Shown piece by piece: positions 54,260 through 63,368 of a DNA stretch of 64,000 bases. Position 1 is the first letter of the stretch. The number at the start of each line of letters is the position of its first letter. A program made the position numbers and the translations under genes. The stretch spans positions 1-64,000 of the forward strand of contig CAZXFH010000001.1 of NCBI GenBank assembly GCA_964640055.1, given 5' to 3'. The DNA comes from CAZXFH01 sp964640055. GTDB taxonomy: Bacteria > Fidelibacterota > UBA2242 > JAFGTP01. Under the pieces are notes generated by a model. The model was not told where the DNA came from, ran no database searches, and saw only the letters and a list, made by a program, of their open reading frames with translations.

Positions 54260-55588
54260 TTATTTCTCTTTAATAATTTTTGATTGCGGAACTTTAGCTA
54301 TTAAATCAAGGCCCTCATTATCGATTATATCAGCCTGTATGATCTGACCGGATTCCAGCACGTGGTTACCGGGAAACCGTACGACACAATCGACCTCCGG
54401 GGCATCCCAGGGGGTGCGACCGATCCATGCGCCATCTTTCTGCTCATCAATGATCACCGGCACCGTTTTGCGCTGCTGTTTACGAGCAAAACCAGTGGCA
54501 ATCTCATACTGAATATCCATGACCCACTCTCGGCGTTCCTCCTTTAAGGAGGAAGGAATATCGTCACGCAATTCAGCCGCTGCAGTGCCCTCTTCCTCGG
54601 AATATTTAAACACGCCTAGTCTTTCAAAGCGTTGGGCTTCAACAAAGTCCAGTAACTGGTGAAAATCTTGTTCATTTTCCGTAGGAAAGCCAACCATTAG
54701 CGAGGTTCGCAAAGCCAACTCTGGTACTTGAGACCTCATTTTCCTTAGCAAATGTTTTATTTGATCCACGGTTCTTGTCCGACGCATCAACTTTAAGATT
54801 CTGTCCGAAGCATGCTGGATCGGTATATCAACATAGGGACATATACTGGCATGTTCCACAATTAACCGGTTGATTTTTTCATCCCAATAATCAGGGTTGG
54901 TATACATAATCCTTATCCAGGGAAAAAGGTCTAGCCGAGCTAACTCATCCAGCAAATCATAAAGTTTACGTTTGCCATATAAATCTGTACCATATCGAGT
55001 CAAATCCTGGGCAATTAAAATCAATTCCTGAACACCCTTTTGTTTTAAATAAACTGCCTCCTGAAGCAGCTGATCTATGGGACGACTTATCTGTTTACCA
55101 CGCATTTGCGGAATCGAGCAGAAACTACAGGTGTTATCGCATCCTTCAGCAATTTTCAAATAGGCATAATGACCGGGGGTCAGCAGCTCTCTGGATCTTA
55201 CCAAATTATTACCGGGATAATCCCTCTGGGTAAGTATTCTTACGATCTCTTCCTGGGAATTTACACCCAAAATCCAATCCACCTCTGGTAATTCCCGGCG
55301 TAATTCTGATGTATATCGTTGGGCAAGACATCCCATAACCAGAATTAATTTCACGGCACCGTTTCTTTTCAATTCGATTGTGTCCAAAATGGTTTGGACC
55401 GACTCTTCCCGGGCATCATGGATAAAACCGCAGGTATTTATGATCACGAATGCTGCCGTTTCACCTTCGGATTCATATTGAAATCCGGATTTTTCTAACA
55501 TTCCCTTCAAAATTTCCGAATCAACAGTATTCTTGGGACATCCCAGACTGATAATTGTAAAAGCTCTATTTGAACCTGGTGTGTTCAA
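54260..55588 (-). CDS. rimO: Ribosomal protein S12 methylthiotransferase RimO
   Basis: RimO methylthiolates an Asp of ribosomal protein S12. The 442-aa protein has the cluster motifs SLGCPKNTVDSE, NTCGFIHDAREESV and MGCLAQRY in the N-terminal domain, the radical-SAM motif CDNTCSFCSIPQMRG, and a C-terminal TRAM domain. It follows the pgsA–ftsY fusion by 21 bases. Both ftsY and pgsA are, separately, common rimO neighbours in other bacteria, which may explain how the fusion arose. Confidence 0.94.
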   Translation of the reverse strand: MNTPGSNRAFTIISLGCPKNTVDSEILKGMLEKSGFQYESEGETAAFVIINTCGFIHDAREESVQTILDTIELKRNGAVKLILVMGCLAQRYTSELRRELPEVDWILGVNSQEEIVRILTQRDYPGNNLVRSRELLTPGHYAYLKIAEGCDNTCSFCSIPQMRGKQISRPIDQLLQEAVYLKQKGVQELILIAQDLTRYGTDLYGKRKLYDLLDELARLDLFPWIRIMYTNPDYWDEKINRLIVEHASICPYVDIPIQHASDRILKLMRRTRTVDQIKHLLRKMRSQVPELALRTSLMVGFPTENEQDFHQLLDFVEAQRFERLGVFKYSEEEGTAAAELRDDIPSSLKEERREWVMDIQYEIATGFARKQQRKTVPVIIDEQKDGAWIGRTPWDAPEVDCVVRFPGNHVLESGQIIQADIIDNEGLDLIAKVPQSKIIKEK

Positions 55589-55609
55589 TATATGTCCTGG
55601 ATTTTTTGA

Positions 55610-57112
55610 TTAGGATTTACGGAGTAAGACATCTACATAATCATGGGGATCAAATTCCACCAAATCCTCCAATTTCTCGCCCACCCCCAGATAACGTATC
55701 GGAATATTCAGTTTATGATTGATGGCCAAGACAATTCCTCCTTTGGCAGTCCCATCCAGTTTAGTTAATATCAATCCGCTTAAACCAACTGCTTGATTAA
55801 ACTGTTCCGCCTGTACAATTCCATTCTGTCCGGCATTGGCTTCGATAACTAACCAAATATCATGCGGTGCGTCAGGATAAGCTTTATTGATGACCCGTTT
55901 TATCTTTTTCAGTTCCTCCATTAAATTGGACTTAGTATGCAATCGTCCGGCTGTATCGATAAGTAAAACATCTATTGATTTAGCTACCGCCGATTTCACG
56001 GCATCAAAAGCAACCCCCGAGGGATCCTTACCTTTAGGATTTCCTAAAAATTCCACCCCGGATCGTTGTGCCCAAATTTTTAACTGCTGGTAAGCGGCGG
56101 CCCGATAAGTATCAGCCGCTGCCATCATCACTTGCTTACCTGCAGAGGCATATCTATGTGCCAATTTACCGATCGTCGTGGTCTTGCCCGTCCCGTTTAC
56201 CCCGACCATCAGGATAATATGAGGTGATGATTGGACCTTATTAATCACAGGTGCTTCCTCACTATTCAGAATGGCAAGCAACTCCTCTTTGAGTATATCC
56301 TTCAACTGGGCGGCTTCACTTTTCTTGACATCGCGTAATTTGTCTACCAATTCCTCAGTTAAATCCACACCGATATCCGTGGCAATTAAGGTTTCCTCAA
56401 TCTCTTCTAGAACATCTTTGTTTACGGTAAAGAATTTTTTTATCAGTGGTAATCTAGCAGCCAGTTTATATTCAGTCTTGGATAATCCTTGGTCCAATTT
56501 AGAGGTCTTCACCTCCTTCGATGGCGGTCGGGAAGTCGATTTTTCACGTATTTCACGGATAAAGCTATAAAAATATTGTATTGCTGAAATAAACATGAAA
56601 AAGATCGATACCCACATTAAAGGCATCTGGAAATTGACCGGTGTAATTTGATCTCCATAGATAAAGGCTAAAATCGTGGCGGTGGTTATCACGATAGTTA
56701 TTTTCCCTAGTTTATTGGCTCCAGGTGATATTTTACAAATATTCATCATATACACACCCAGCAGGGAAATGGAAAAGTCCCGAATAAGTAAAACCCCAAA
56801 ATAAAAGAACGGTACCGTATCGCTTATAACCAGGTAGAGCATTACACTGAACATCACTATCTTGTCCGCCAGTGGATCTAGCATCTTTCCCAGAGAGGTA
56901 ATTTGATTACTTATGCGCGCCAGCCAGCCATCTAACATATCGCTGAAAATACAAATAACCATAAATATGAAGGCTGTTCCACTTTGATTTTCTTTTAGAA
57001 AATATATAATAGGAATAGCCAAAGCAGCCCGGATGATGGAGATGATATTGGATCCGGTAACAATCCGGTCCGGATGTATTTTTTCATATCTTTCCTGGAC
57101 AATACGCTTCAC
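55610..57112 (-). CDS. Fusion protein: CDP-alcohol phosphatidyltransferase (PgsA-like) – FtsY
   Basis: One uninterrupted 500-aa frame joins two essential functions. Residues 1-190 form a PgsA-type phosphatidylglycerophosphate synthase: several membrane helices and the full CDP-alcohol motif D58-x2-D61-G62-x2-A65-R66-x8-G75-x3-D79-x3-D83. A basic linker at about 187-210 leads into the FtsY NG domain (SRP receptor GTPase), with the N helices (SKTEYKLAARLPLIKKFF, LEEIEETLIATDIGVDLTEEL), P-loop GVNGTGKT 304-311, DTYRAAA, DTAGR 386-390, TKLDGTAKGG and GVGEKLEDL. The usual acidic A domain of FtsY is absent; the PgsA part would anchor it. The GTG start overlaps the upstream ABC gene by 4 bases, so translation is coupled. 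FtsY prefers anionic lipids such as PG, which this enzyme would help make; that link is inference. Confidence 0.93.
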   Translation of the reverse strand: MKRIVQERYEKIHPDRIVTGSNIISIIRAALAIPIIYFLKENQSGTAFIFMVICIFSDMLDGWLARISNQITSLGKMLDPLADKIVMFSVMLYLVISDTVPFFYFGVLLIRDFSISLLGVYMMNICKISPGANKLGKITIVITTATILAFIYGDQITPVNFQMPLMWVSIFFMFISAIQYFYSFIREIREKSTSRPPSKEVKTSKLDQGLSKTEYKLAARLPLIKKFFTVNKDVLEEIEETLIATDIGVDLTEELVDKLRDVKKSEAAQLKDILKEELLAILNSEEAPVINKVQSSPHIILMVGVNGTGKTTTIGKLAHRYASAGKQVMMAAADTYRAAAYQQLKIWAQRSGVEFLGNPKGKDPSGVAFDAVKSAVAKSIDVLLIDTAGRLHTKSNLMEELKKIKRVINKAYPDAPHDIWLVIEANAGQNGIVQAEQFNQAVGLSGLILTKLDGTAKGGIVLAINHKLNIPIRYLGVGEKLEDLVEFDPHDYVDVLLRKS

Positions 57113-57900
57113 AATTGCTCCTTAATCAATATGCCTGATAATTCCTTTTTCCTTAGTTCAATTTTACGTTTCAATTGTAGATAACAGGGCAGACCTGCCC
57201 GCTTTTGTATAAGAACATTAGTACTTAATTCGGAAAAGTTCCCATTGAATATTATTTCTCCGCTATCCATGATCCATAAAAAATCACAGACATTTTTCAG
57301 AAATTTAAAATCATGGGTTATCACAATCAATGCTTGGTATTTCTGGCGTCTTTTTATGATTCTCTGTAATTGTGACTTCCCTCGAGAGCCCAGACTAATA
57401 GTGGGCTCATCCAGGATCAAGACATCTGGTTCACAAGCAAAATTTAAGGCCAAGGCAAACCGCCTTAACTCGCCACTACTGAGGGCATATCCATTTTTAT
57501 TGATTATATCCACTAATCCAATATCAAAAAAACCCAGTACTTCTTTTATTTTTTTATATAAGCCCGTGAATTTTTGATTTCTATTACTTATCAATTGGAG
57601 CGTATCTTTTATCTTGTTCCCGAGGAACAGATTCTCTGGAAATTGCGGTGAGTATAGGATATCTAATGCAGCAAAGTTTATATTGCTATTATGACAGGAA
57701 AAGTTTTTTTTACCCGATTGTAGATCAATTATTCCTGCTAATATTTTTCCTAAAGTGGTCTTCCCAGATCCTGATAGACCATAAATGCCCAGCGGGGATA
57801 TAAATCGGTAATCCAGCCGTTCAGTATGTAATCGAAAGCTTTTATTTCCCGGATATTTAAAATGTAATTTATTCAGCTGCAGTGATATTGCTTCTAGCAT
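57109..57900 (-). CDS. ECF-type ABC transporter ATPase (second of pair)
   Basis: This 263-aa ATPase has Walker A GLSGSGKTT, a Q-loop region (LYSPQFPENLFLG), signature ALSSGELRRFALAL, Walker B VLILDEPTIS and the switch His in VITHD. The LSSGE signature variant is common in EcfA-type subunits. It overlaps the other ATPase by 7 bases and the pgsA–ftsY fusion by 4 bases (GTGA). Its partners would be an EcfT membrane subunit and a substrate-binding S subunit, neither of which is adjacent. It would energise vitamin or metal uptake; the substrate is unknown. Confidence 0.87.
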   Translation of the reverse strand: MLEAISLQLNKLHFKYPGNKSFRLHTERLDYRFISPLGIYGLSGSGKTTLGKILAGIIDLQSGKKNFSCHNSNINFAALDILYSPQFPENLFLGNKIKDTLQLISNRNQKFTGLYKKIKEVLGFFDIGLVDIINKNGYALSSGELRRFALALNFACEPDVLILDEPTISLGSRGKSQLQRIIKRRQKYQALIVITHDFKFLKNVCDFLWIMDSGEIIFNGNFSELSTNVLIQKRAGLPCYLQLKRKIELRKKELSGILIKEQL

Positions 57901-58568
57901 TGATCAAACTCATTTAAACCCAAATATGAGGTTGTTTCGCCCTGATAGACAATCCGTCCATCCTCCAGTCTGATAATATAATCAGCCAGATAAATCTCTT
58001 CTTCTTCATGAGTTGTCCATATCATGCTGATCCTGTTATCTCTCTTTTGCTCTAATCGATTGTAAAACGACATCCGGTCCACAATATCCAGAAAAGAGGT
58101 TGGTTCATCTAAAATTAATAAAGATGGCTTGGCGATAAGAATACTCATCAGGGCGAGATGCTGTTTTTGTCCGCCGGACAATTCGTTAGGAGAATCTTTG
58201 CGTCGCTCCCAAAGTCCCATATGCACTAACGCCTCTTGCACTCTACGATCAATTTCCTTATAAGATAATCCCATATTTTCCAGATTGAAAGCCAGTTCAC
58301 GCTCCAGATTTAGTTGGATCAGTTGATCATCAGGATTTTGGAAAATATACCCGATCCCCAGAGGGTTTTGTTTAAGCGTCCCCGGCAGTTGAAGTTCTCC
58401 TTGGTTAGGTTGAAGTAATCCGGCAATTATTTTTATTAAGCTTGTTTTACCGGAACCACACTCACCCGTAATGGCAACCCATCTATGGAGAGGGATCCTG
58501 AGATTTAGGTTCGTAAACAGAGGGGTTTCCGTATAATTAAAGCAAATATTTTCCAGGGTAATTCTCAC
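57894..58568 (-). CDS. ECF-type ABC transporter ATPase (first of pair)
   Basis: This 224-aa ATPase has Walker A GECGSGKTS, Q-loop YIFQNPDDQLIQ, signature NELSGGQKQHLAL, Walker B LLILDEPTSF and the switch TTHEEEE. The QNPDDQ Q-loop is characteristic of energy-coupling-factor ATPases. It begins with GTG overlapping the waaA stop (GTGA) and overlaps the second ATPase by 7 bases. Together they resemble EcfA1–EcfA2 of a group II ECF transporter whose T and S components are elsewhere. Confidence 0.88.
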   Translation of the reverse strand: MRITLENICFNYTETPLFTNLNLRIPLHRWVAITGECGSGKTSLIKIIAGLLQPNQGELQLPGTLKQNPLGIGYIFQNPDDQLIQLNLERELAFNLENMGLSYKEIDRRVQEALVHMGLWERRKDSPNELSGGQKQHLALMSILIAKPSLLILDEPTSFLDIVDRMSFYNRLEQKRDNRISMIWTTHEEEEIYLADYIIRLEDGRIVYQGETTSYLGLNEFDQC

Positions 58569-59845
58569 TCTGACTCCAGAATTTCTTTAACGGTACGTGC
58601 TGAGGCACCCAAATTTTTAATAATCACCTGCCGGGCGGTTATAGCCATATGTTCATAATATCCCCGTTCATTGATCATATGAGCTATTTCACAGTACAAA
58701 TCCTCACTATTAGCACAACATCGACCACCTCCACTTTCCAATAACAATTTTGCTTCTCTTGAATTGTGAAAGGTCGGCCCGAATAAAACCGGTATAGTTG
58801 CAGCAGCGGGTTCCATTACATTGTGAATCGATCCCCGAAAACTACCCCCTATAAAGGCCACATCCGCCTGATGATACAGCTCTGCAAGTACCCCGACACT
58901 ATCTATTAGAACCACCGCTGTCTTGGTGTCTGTCTTATCAACCTCCGAAAATCTAGTAGTTTGATAGCCCTGATATTCAAAATTGTCCTCCAAAGTCTCC
59001 AATGCATACTCGTTTGGTTCATGGGGAGCGAGAATCACTCTGAACTGTTGATAGATTTGCATCAATTTGAAAATTGCCGGTAATATATGCCGGGCATCCT
59101 GCGGCCAAATACTACCGCATATTAACACAAAACCCGACGGAAATAGCTGGGGTATCTTGGTGAGAACTCTTTTCTGGGCCCTGTGAAACACCTGATCATA
59201 GCGGGTATCCCCCAGATTAAGTACTTTTATCGGTACAGAACCTATTAAACTTTCAACCGAGTGCTTATCCTCCTGGGAGATTGCATAAATATAATCCAGA
59301 CAGCGATAGATCTCACCGAAAAAAGTTTTTACCACGGGAAACCATTTAGTACTTTTACGGCGTACCCTGGCGGACATGAGATAGGTTTTTACTTTATGCC
59401 TGCGTGCGTTCAGGATCAAATTCATCCAGAGTTCATAAGTAACAAATATGATCTTGCGTGGCTTTAATTTTTGAATAAACTTCCGAGTCCTTAAGAAGGT
59501 ATCCAGTGGAAGATAAATATAAAGATCTACTTCAGTAACCCGCTTGGCATGTTTGAATCCACTGGGTGAAGTGAAACTGGCGATAATTCCTATATCGGGG
59601 CGCAAGGCCTTTAATCCTTTGATTACCGGCCTGGCTTGTTCAAATTCACCTAGGGAAGCCGAATGAATTAAAAAAAGAGGTTTATGTGGATTGGCTGTAC
59701 GGTATTTACGTACCTCTCGCCAACTACGACGCCTTCCTTGAATGCCTTCCCGGGATTTCTTACTGAACAGATAGGAGATATGATAGATCATAAAGGATAA
59801 AGGAATGAAAATGACATTATATATAATAAACCAGAAAAAAATCAA
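58565..59845 (-). CDS. waaA: Kdo transferase (3-deoxy-D-manno-octulosonate transferase)
   Basis: WaaA adds Kdo to lipid A in LPS synthesis at the inner membrane. The 426-aa GT30 protein has an N-terminal membrane segment, then LFLIHSASLGEFEQARPVI (the KdtA N-terminal block), VTYELWMNLILNARRHK, LGDTRYDQVFHRA and the donor-site FIGGSFRGSIHNVMEPAA. The start is a TTG at 59845 with GGGAG upstream; this keeps the N-terminal helix expected of the family. It follows the heptosyltransferase gene by 3 bases. The typical motif GGSFxxxGGHNxxEPA is seen here as GGSFRGSIHNVMEPAA, with the GG dipeptide replaced. Confidence 0.9.
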   Translation of the reverse strand: MIFFWFIIYNVIFIPLSFMIYHISYLFSKKSREGIQGRRRSWREVRKYRTANPHKPLFLIHSASLGEFEQARPVIKGLKALRPDIGIIASFTSPSGFKHAKRVTEVDLYIYLPLDTFLRTRKFIQKLKPRKIIFVTYELWMNLILNARRHKVKTYLMSARVRRKSTKWFPVVKTFFGEIYRCLDYIYAISQEDKHSVESLIGSVPIKVLNLGDTRYDQVFHRAQKRVLTKIPQLFPSGFVLICGSIWPQDARHILPAIFKLMQIYQQFRVILAPHEPNEYALETLEDNFEYQGYQTTRFSEVDKTDTKTAVVLIDSVGVLAELYHQADVAFIGGSFRGSIHNVMEPAAATIPVLFGPTFHNSREAKLLLESGGGRCCANSEDLYCEIAHMINERGYYEHMAITARQVIIKNLGASARTVKEILESE

Positions 59846-59848
59846 AAC

Positions 59849-60880
59849 TCAGGCTCCCAGTAATGATTGTTTGATGGTACTAAATATCTCTGTTGGCGCT
59901 ATATCCAAACAATATTGCTGTTGTCGGTAACAGACCCGATCTCCTTTTTGGGAACAGGGACGGCACCAGATTTGGCGCTCAAAGGTTAAACTTTGCTTAA
60001 GATTGCACCCGGCACCGGTTTCACGGGAGGTGGGACCTAAGATTAAGCCTACCGGAACTCCCAAGGCTTCAGCAGCATAAACCAATCCGGTATCATTACC
60101 AATAACCGCTCTGCTTTCTGATAATAATGCCAGAGTGGTGGTTAAGTCTGTCATTCCACGGAGCAGAATACTTTTATCTGGAAGTAGATCCTTAATTGGT
60201 GTTAGGTAATCATCCTGAGAGCCACCAAGCCAGATTATGGGAATATTCAGATCTTCATTTATTTTTTTAGCTAAAGCAACAAACTTCGGTAAAGGATATC
60301 TTTTATTGTACCAGGTTGCAACAGGAAGAAAAGTAACGTAGGGTTTTGTAATATTATGCTGACGAATTATTTCCAGAGCATCTTTTTTAGCCTGTTCGTC
60401 TAGATATATTTCCGGCATATTATCATTCGCATAAATATTCAAAGGGTGTAATACATTGAAATAAGCCTGTCTTAAATTATAGCTGTCCGCAAATAAATTA
60501 ATATAAAAATAAAATAATAAAATGCGTTTGAAATATGGTTTTTTATATCGGAGACTAGGTATTCCTCTCAAAAAACGGCCTAATATTAAACTCCGAATAC
60601 TACTGTGAAAATCTATAAAGAGAGAATAGCCTTTTTGTTGCAGTTGTTGGCACAAGCTTAACCAACCGGATAATCCTTTAGCGGTATCAAAGGTAATCAC
60701 TTGGAAAATCTGAGGATTGTATAACAGAAGGGGCTTATATTGTTCTTTGGTAAGAAAATCGACCTTGGCTTTGGGGTAGCGCTTGTGTAAGGGTTCCAGA
60801 ATGGAAGTTAACTGTACAATGTCACCCAGTGAACTCAAGCGGATAATTAGTATTTTTCGGGGCTCCTGGATAAGATTCAC
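59849..60880 (-). CDS. GT9 heptosyltransferase family protein
   Basis: This 343-aa glycosyltransferase family 9 protein transfers heptose or a similar sugar onto the LPS core. Family features are IIRLSSLGDIVQLTSILEPL at the N-terminus, the donor-site VIGNDTGLVYAAEALGVPVGLILGPTS, and PATWYNKRYP-like VATWYNKRYPLPKFVAL. A GTG start overlaps the prenyl synthase stop by 4 bases (GTGA). Next gene waaA is 3 bases away, giving an LPS-core pair. The C-terminus has several Cys (IWCRPCSQKGDRVCYRQQQYC), as seen in other WaaF-like proteins. Confidence 0.85.
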   Translation of the reverse strand: MNLIQEPRKILIIRLSSLGDIVQLTSILEPLHKRYPKAKVDFLTKEQYKPLLLYNPQIFQVITFDTAKGLSGWLSLCQQLQQKGYSLFIDFHSSIRSLILGRFLRGIPSLRYKKPYFKRILLFYFYINLFADSYNLRQAYFNVLHPLNIYANDNMPEIYLDEQAKKDALEIIRQHNITKPYVTFLPVATWYNKRYPLPKFVALAKKINEDLNIPIIWLGGSQDDYLTPIKDLLPDKSILLRGMTDLTTTLALLSESRAVIGNDTGLVYAAEALGVPVGLILGPTSRETGAGCNLKQSLTFERQIWCRPCSQKGDRVCYRQQQYCLDIAPTEIFSTIKQSLLGA

Positions 60881-61857
60881 TTACTTCTTTGTTGATTGTA
60901 TTTTACCAATTCAATGAGTGCGTTTTTAGCGGGACTATCCGGGAAGGATGCAAGTTCCTGTATAGCTTTAAGAGATAGGTCACCAATACATTCCTGGGTA
61001 TAAACGATTCCGCCGTTTTCTTTGACGATCGCATTTATTTCCTCAACCTCTTCCTGTTTGGCCCCTTTTCGGATTAACTTTTTTAAACGTTTTCTTTTTA
61101 AATCCGGCAATTTTTTTAAAGTATGAATCAGGGGCAGGGTTAAAATATTACTCTTTACATCCCGACTGATTGGTTTCCCAATCCGCTCGGCATCCCCAGT
61201 ATAATCAAAGAGGTCATCTTTCATCTGAAAGGCCATCCCTACATTTTTGCCATATCGATAGAGAGCACACCTTTTTTCAGGCTTTGCAGCCACACTAGCG
61301 GCCCCCATTTTGCAGCTCGTGGCAAACAAGGAAGCGGTTTTCGCCCAGATCATCTGGCGATAAGTTTCTTCATCCATTCCTCTGGTATAACTTTTTTCAA
61401 TCTGTAATATTTCTCCAGAACTCAACAGTTCCGATGTCTTGGACAGTAAACTTAACAGATTGTAATCCCGCAGTTTAATCATATAACTTAAACTTTTACT
61501 GAAAAGATAATCACCGATCAAGACCGCAACTTGATTATGCCAGAGCGCATTGACCGACGGTTGACCGCGGCGGGTATCACTCTGATCTACGATGTCGTCG
61601 TGAATCAAAGTTGCGGTATGCAGCAGCTCGACCAGACAGGCTGAGATTGTAGTGCGGCGGTTTGGTTGGCCGCATAATTGGGCCGTCAGCATTACCAGTA
61701 AAGGCCGAATTTGTTTACTTTCCTGTGATAGGATATATTCCCCAATCTTATCGATCAGTTTTACTTCAGAACGCAGAGCCCGTGCAAATTCTTCCTGAAA
61801 TAGTCTTTGTTCCGCTTCTATAGATGTAAAAATCTCTGATAATTTACTTTTATTCAT
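60877..61857 (-). CDS. Polyprenyl diphosphate synthase
   Basis: This 326-aa trans-isoprenyl diphosphate synthase makes the long side chain of quinones or a similar polyprenyl chain. The two Asp-rich motifs are clear: HDDIVDQSDTRRG and FQMKDDLFDYTGD. KPISRDVKSNILTLPLIHTL follows as expected. The residues before the first Asp motif (LLHTATLIHDD) include small and medium side chains that do not cap the product short, so a long chain (octaprenyl-like) is likely. It follows tatC by 10 bases. Confidence 0.9.
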   Translation of the reverse strand: MNKSKLSEIFTSIEAEQRLFQEEFARALRSEVKLIDKIGEYILSQESKQIRPLLVMLTAQLCGQPNRRTTISACLVELLHTATLIHDDIVDQSDTRRGQPSVNALWHNQVAVLIGDYLFSKSLSYMIKLRDYNLLSLLSKTSELLSSGEILQIEKSYTRGMDEETYRQMIWAKTASLFATSCKMGAASVAAKPEKRCALYRYGKNVGMAFQMKDDLFDYTGDAERIGKPISRDVKSNILTLPLIHTLKKLPDLKRKRLKKLIRKGAKQEEVEEINAIVKENGGIVYTQECIGDLSLKAIQELASFPDSPAKNALIELVKYNQQRSK

Positions 61858-61867
61858 AATATTTTAC

Positions 61868-62650
61868 TTAGCCTGCTAAAGAATCTTGGTCATCCTCTTC
61901 TGGTAAATCACGGGGCTTATAGGCCACTCGCGATACAATAATACTAAATTCATACAACAATACTAAAGGAATTCCCATCATCATCATACTAACCGGATCA
62001 GGAGGTGTAATAAAGGCCGCTAAGATCAGAGCTATAATAACCGCATAACGCCAGTATTTACGTAAAATACGGGGAGAAATCAGTCCCATTTTGGTTAACA
62101 TAAACGATAAAATAGGCATCTGGAAAATAACCCCGGTGGCGACAATTAGCTGCAAAACAAATTTAGTATAATAAATAATGGAAATGTTCTTTCTAACCTC
62201 TTCTGCCCCCAGTTTAATTAAAAAATTCATGGCAAAGGGAATGATAACAAAATAGGCAAAAGCACTGCCCGCCAAGAAAAACAACGTGACACTGATCACT
62301 AGCCCCGGTCCCCACCGTTTTTCATCGGGATATAATCCCGGAGCGATAAAAGCCCAGAACTGATAGATTATCACCGGAATAGAAAAAACAATTCCCATAA
62401 CGAAAGCCACCCAGAACTTTAACATTAACATGCCTTGGACTTTTAACACCTGGATGGTCATAAAATTTTCTACCCGTTGGGTAGGTAATAGCAGCAGATC
62501 AATGAAAAAATCAGAGCAGATAAAAGCGCCGATGGCGAAAACTACTACGGCGGCTAAAGATTTGATAATCCGCCACCTAAACTCCTCCAAATGATCTAAA
62601 AATCCCATATCATGGATATTTTTTGATTGTGCTTTATTTTTTTTAGGCAT
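61868..62650 (-). CDS. tatC: Sec-independent translocase subunit TatC
   Basis: TatC is the substrate receptor for the twin-arginine translocase. The 260-aa protein has six predicted membrane helices, the N-terminal FLDHLEEFRWRI (binding-site Glu and Arg), FWAFIAPGLYPDEKRW, and the FAYFVIIPFAMNFL block. It is the first gene of the long minus-strand block and faces the + strand gene at 62916 across a 265-base AT-rich divergent gap (62651-62915); a weak TTGATA/TAAAAT pair (62782-62808) is possible there. tatA/B are not in the window. Confidence 0.93.
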   Translation of the reverse strand: MPKKNKAQSKNIHDMGFLDHLEEFRWRIIKSLAAVVVFAIGAFICSDFFIDLLLLPTQRVENFMTIQVLKVQGMLMLKFWVAFVMGIVFSIPVIIYQFWAFIAPGLYPDEKRWGPGLVISVTLFFLAGSAFAYFVIIPFAMNFLIKLGAEEVRKNISIIYYTKFVLQLIVATGVIFQMPILSFMLTKMGLISPRILRKYWRYAVIIALILAAFITPPDPVSMMMMGIPLVLLYEFSIIVSRVAYKPRDLPEEDDQDSLAG

Positions 62651-62915
62651 GAATTATTAATTTACAGAATTAAAACAGACCTCTATTTCATACCCCATAA
62701 TTTATAAGAATAACTCCTTTTTTCTCATATAAATTTGGGACTAAATGCTTAGTGGCTATTTAAAGAATGAGTCTTATCCGATTGATAAAATTCAGATAGT
62801 TATAAAATCTAGAAAAAATACTCTAATACAGTTCTTCTGTGACAACCCAAATCTAATATTAACATCCAATAAATTAGTCGGAATGATTTTTCGAATTACG
62901 ATAAAGGGGGTTCAA

Positions 62916-63233
62916 ATGAAAAATATTATAAAAATCTTTGGTTTGGTTCTTTTTTTTGTAAGTCTTGTGTTAGGAACTTATTTATTGAGCACCAAAAAAG
63001 ACACTTCACCGGTAATAGAAGTATCAGCCTCTATTGATAATTTTGATAATGCCTTAATTAGTGGTTTAATCCAATTGCACACCACCTCAACTTATGCAAA
63101 ATATGGCTATATAAAAATCAAGTTCGATAACAATGAAATCCTGGCTCGCGTTCCCATGCGAGAACTGGATAGTTTAGTTTCCGGTGAAGTTGAATATTCG
63201 GAATTTATCCGATCGTTTATCAAATTCACCTGA
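62916..63233 (+). CDS. Small membrane-anchored hypothetical protein
   Basis: This protein of 105 aa has an N-terminal membrane/signal segment (IIKIFGLVLFFVSLVLGTYLLS) and a soluble tail of about 80 residues with no recognised motif (ISGLIQLHTTSTYAKYGYIK, EILARVPMRELDSLVSGEV). The frame is open upstream to 62745, but the ATG at 62916 has AAAGGGGG 5-7 bases before it and begins the hydrophobic segment, so it is preferred. A strong terminator follows, so it is likely a monocistronic gene. Function unknown. Confidence 0.75.
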   Translation: MKNIIKIFGLVLFFVSLVLGTYLLSTKKDTSPVIEVSASIDNFDNALISGLIQLHTTSTYAKYGYIKIKFDNNEILARVPMRELDSLVSGEVEYSEFIRSFIKFT

Positions 63234-63271
63234 TAATTTAACACTCTTACCACCTACCACTCCCTCATACT

Positions 63272-63299
63272 AAAGGGCCTGTATATCAGGCCCTTTTTT
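63272..63299 (+). terminator. Intrinsic terminator
   Basis: A 10-bp perfect stem (AAAGGGCCTG at 63272-63281 with CAGGCCCTTT at 63287-63296) and 5-base loop is followed by further T residues, giving a T6 run from 63294. It ends the transcript of the small hypothetical gene 39 bases upstream. Confidence 0.92.
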
Positions 63300-63368
63300 A
63301 CCTCCAAATTAAAGCATTGATAATGGCATTAAAACTGATTATACTTTCTTGACATATATGAGGAACCA

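Noticed and set aside
63349..63354. TTGACA before the last gene as a -35 box
   Set aside because: A matching -10 would lie inside the coding sequence; none is seen.
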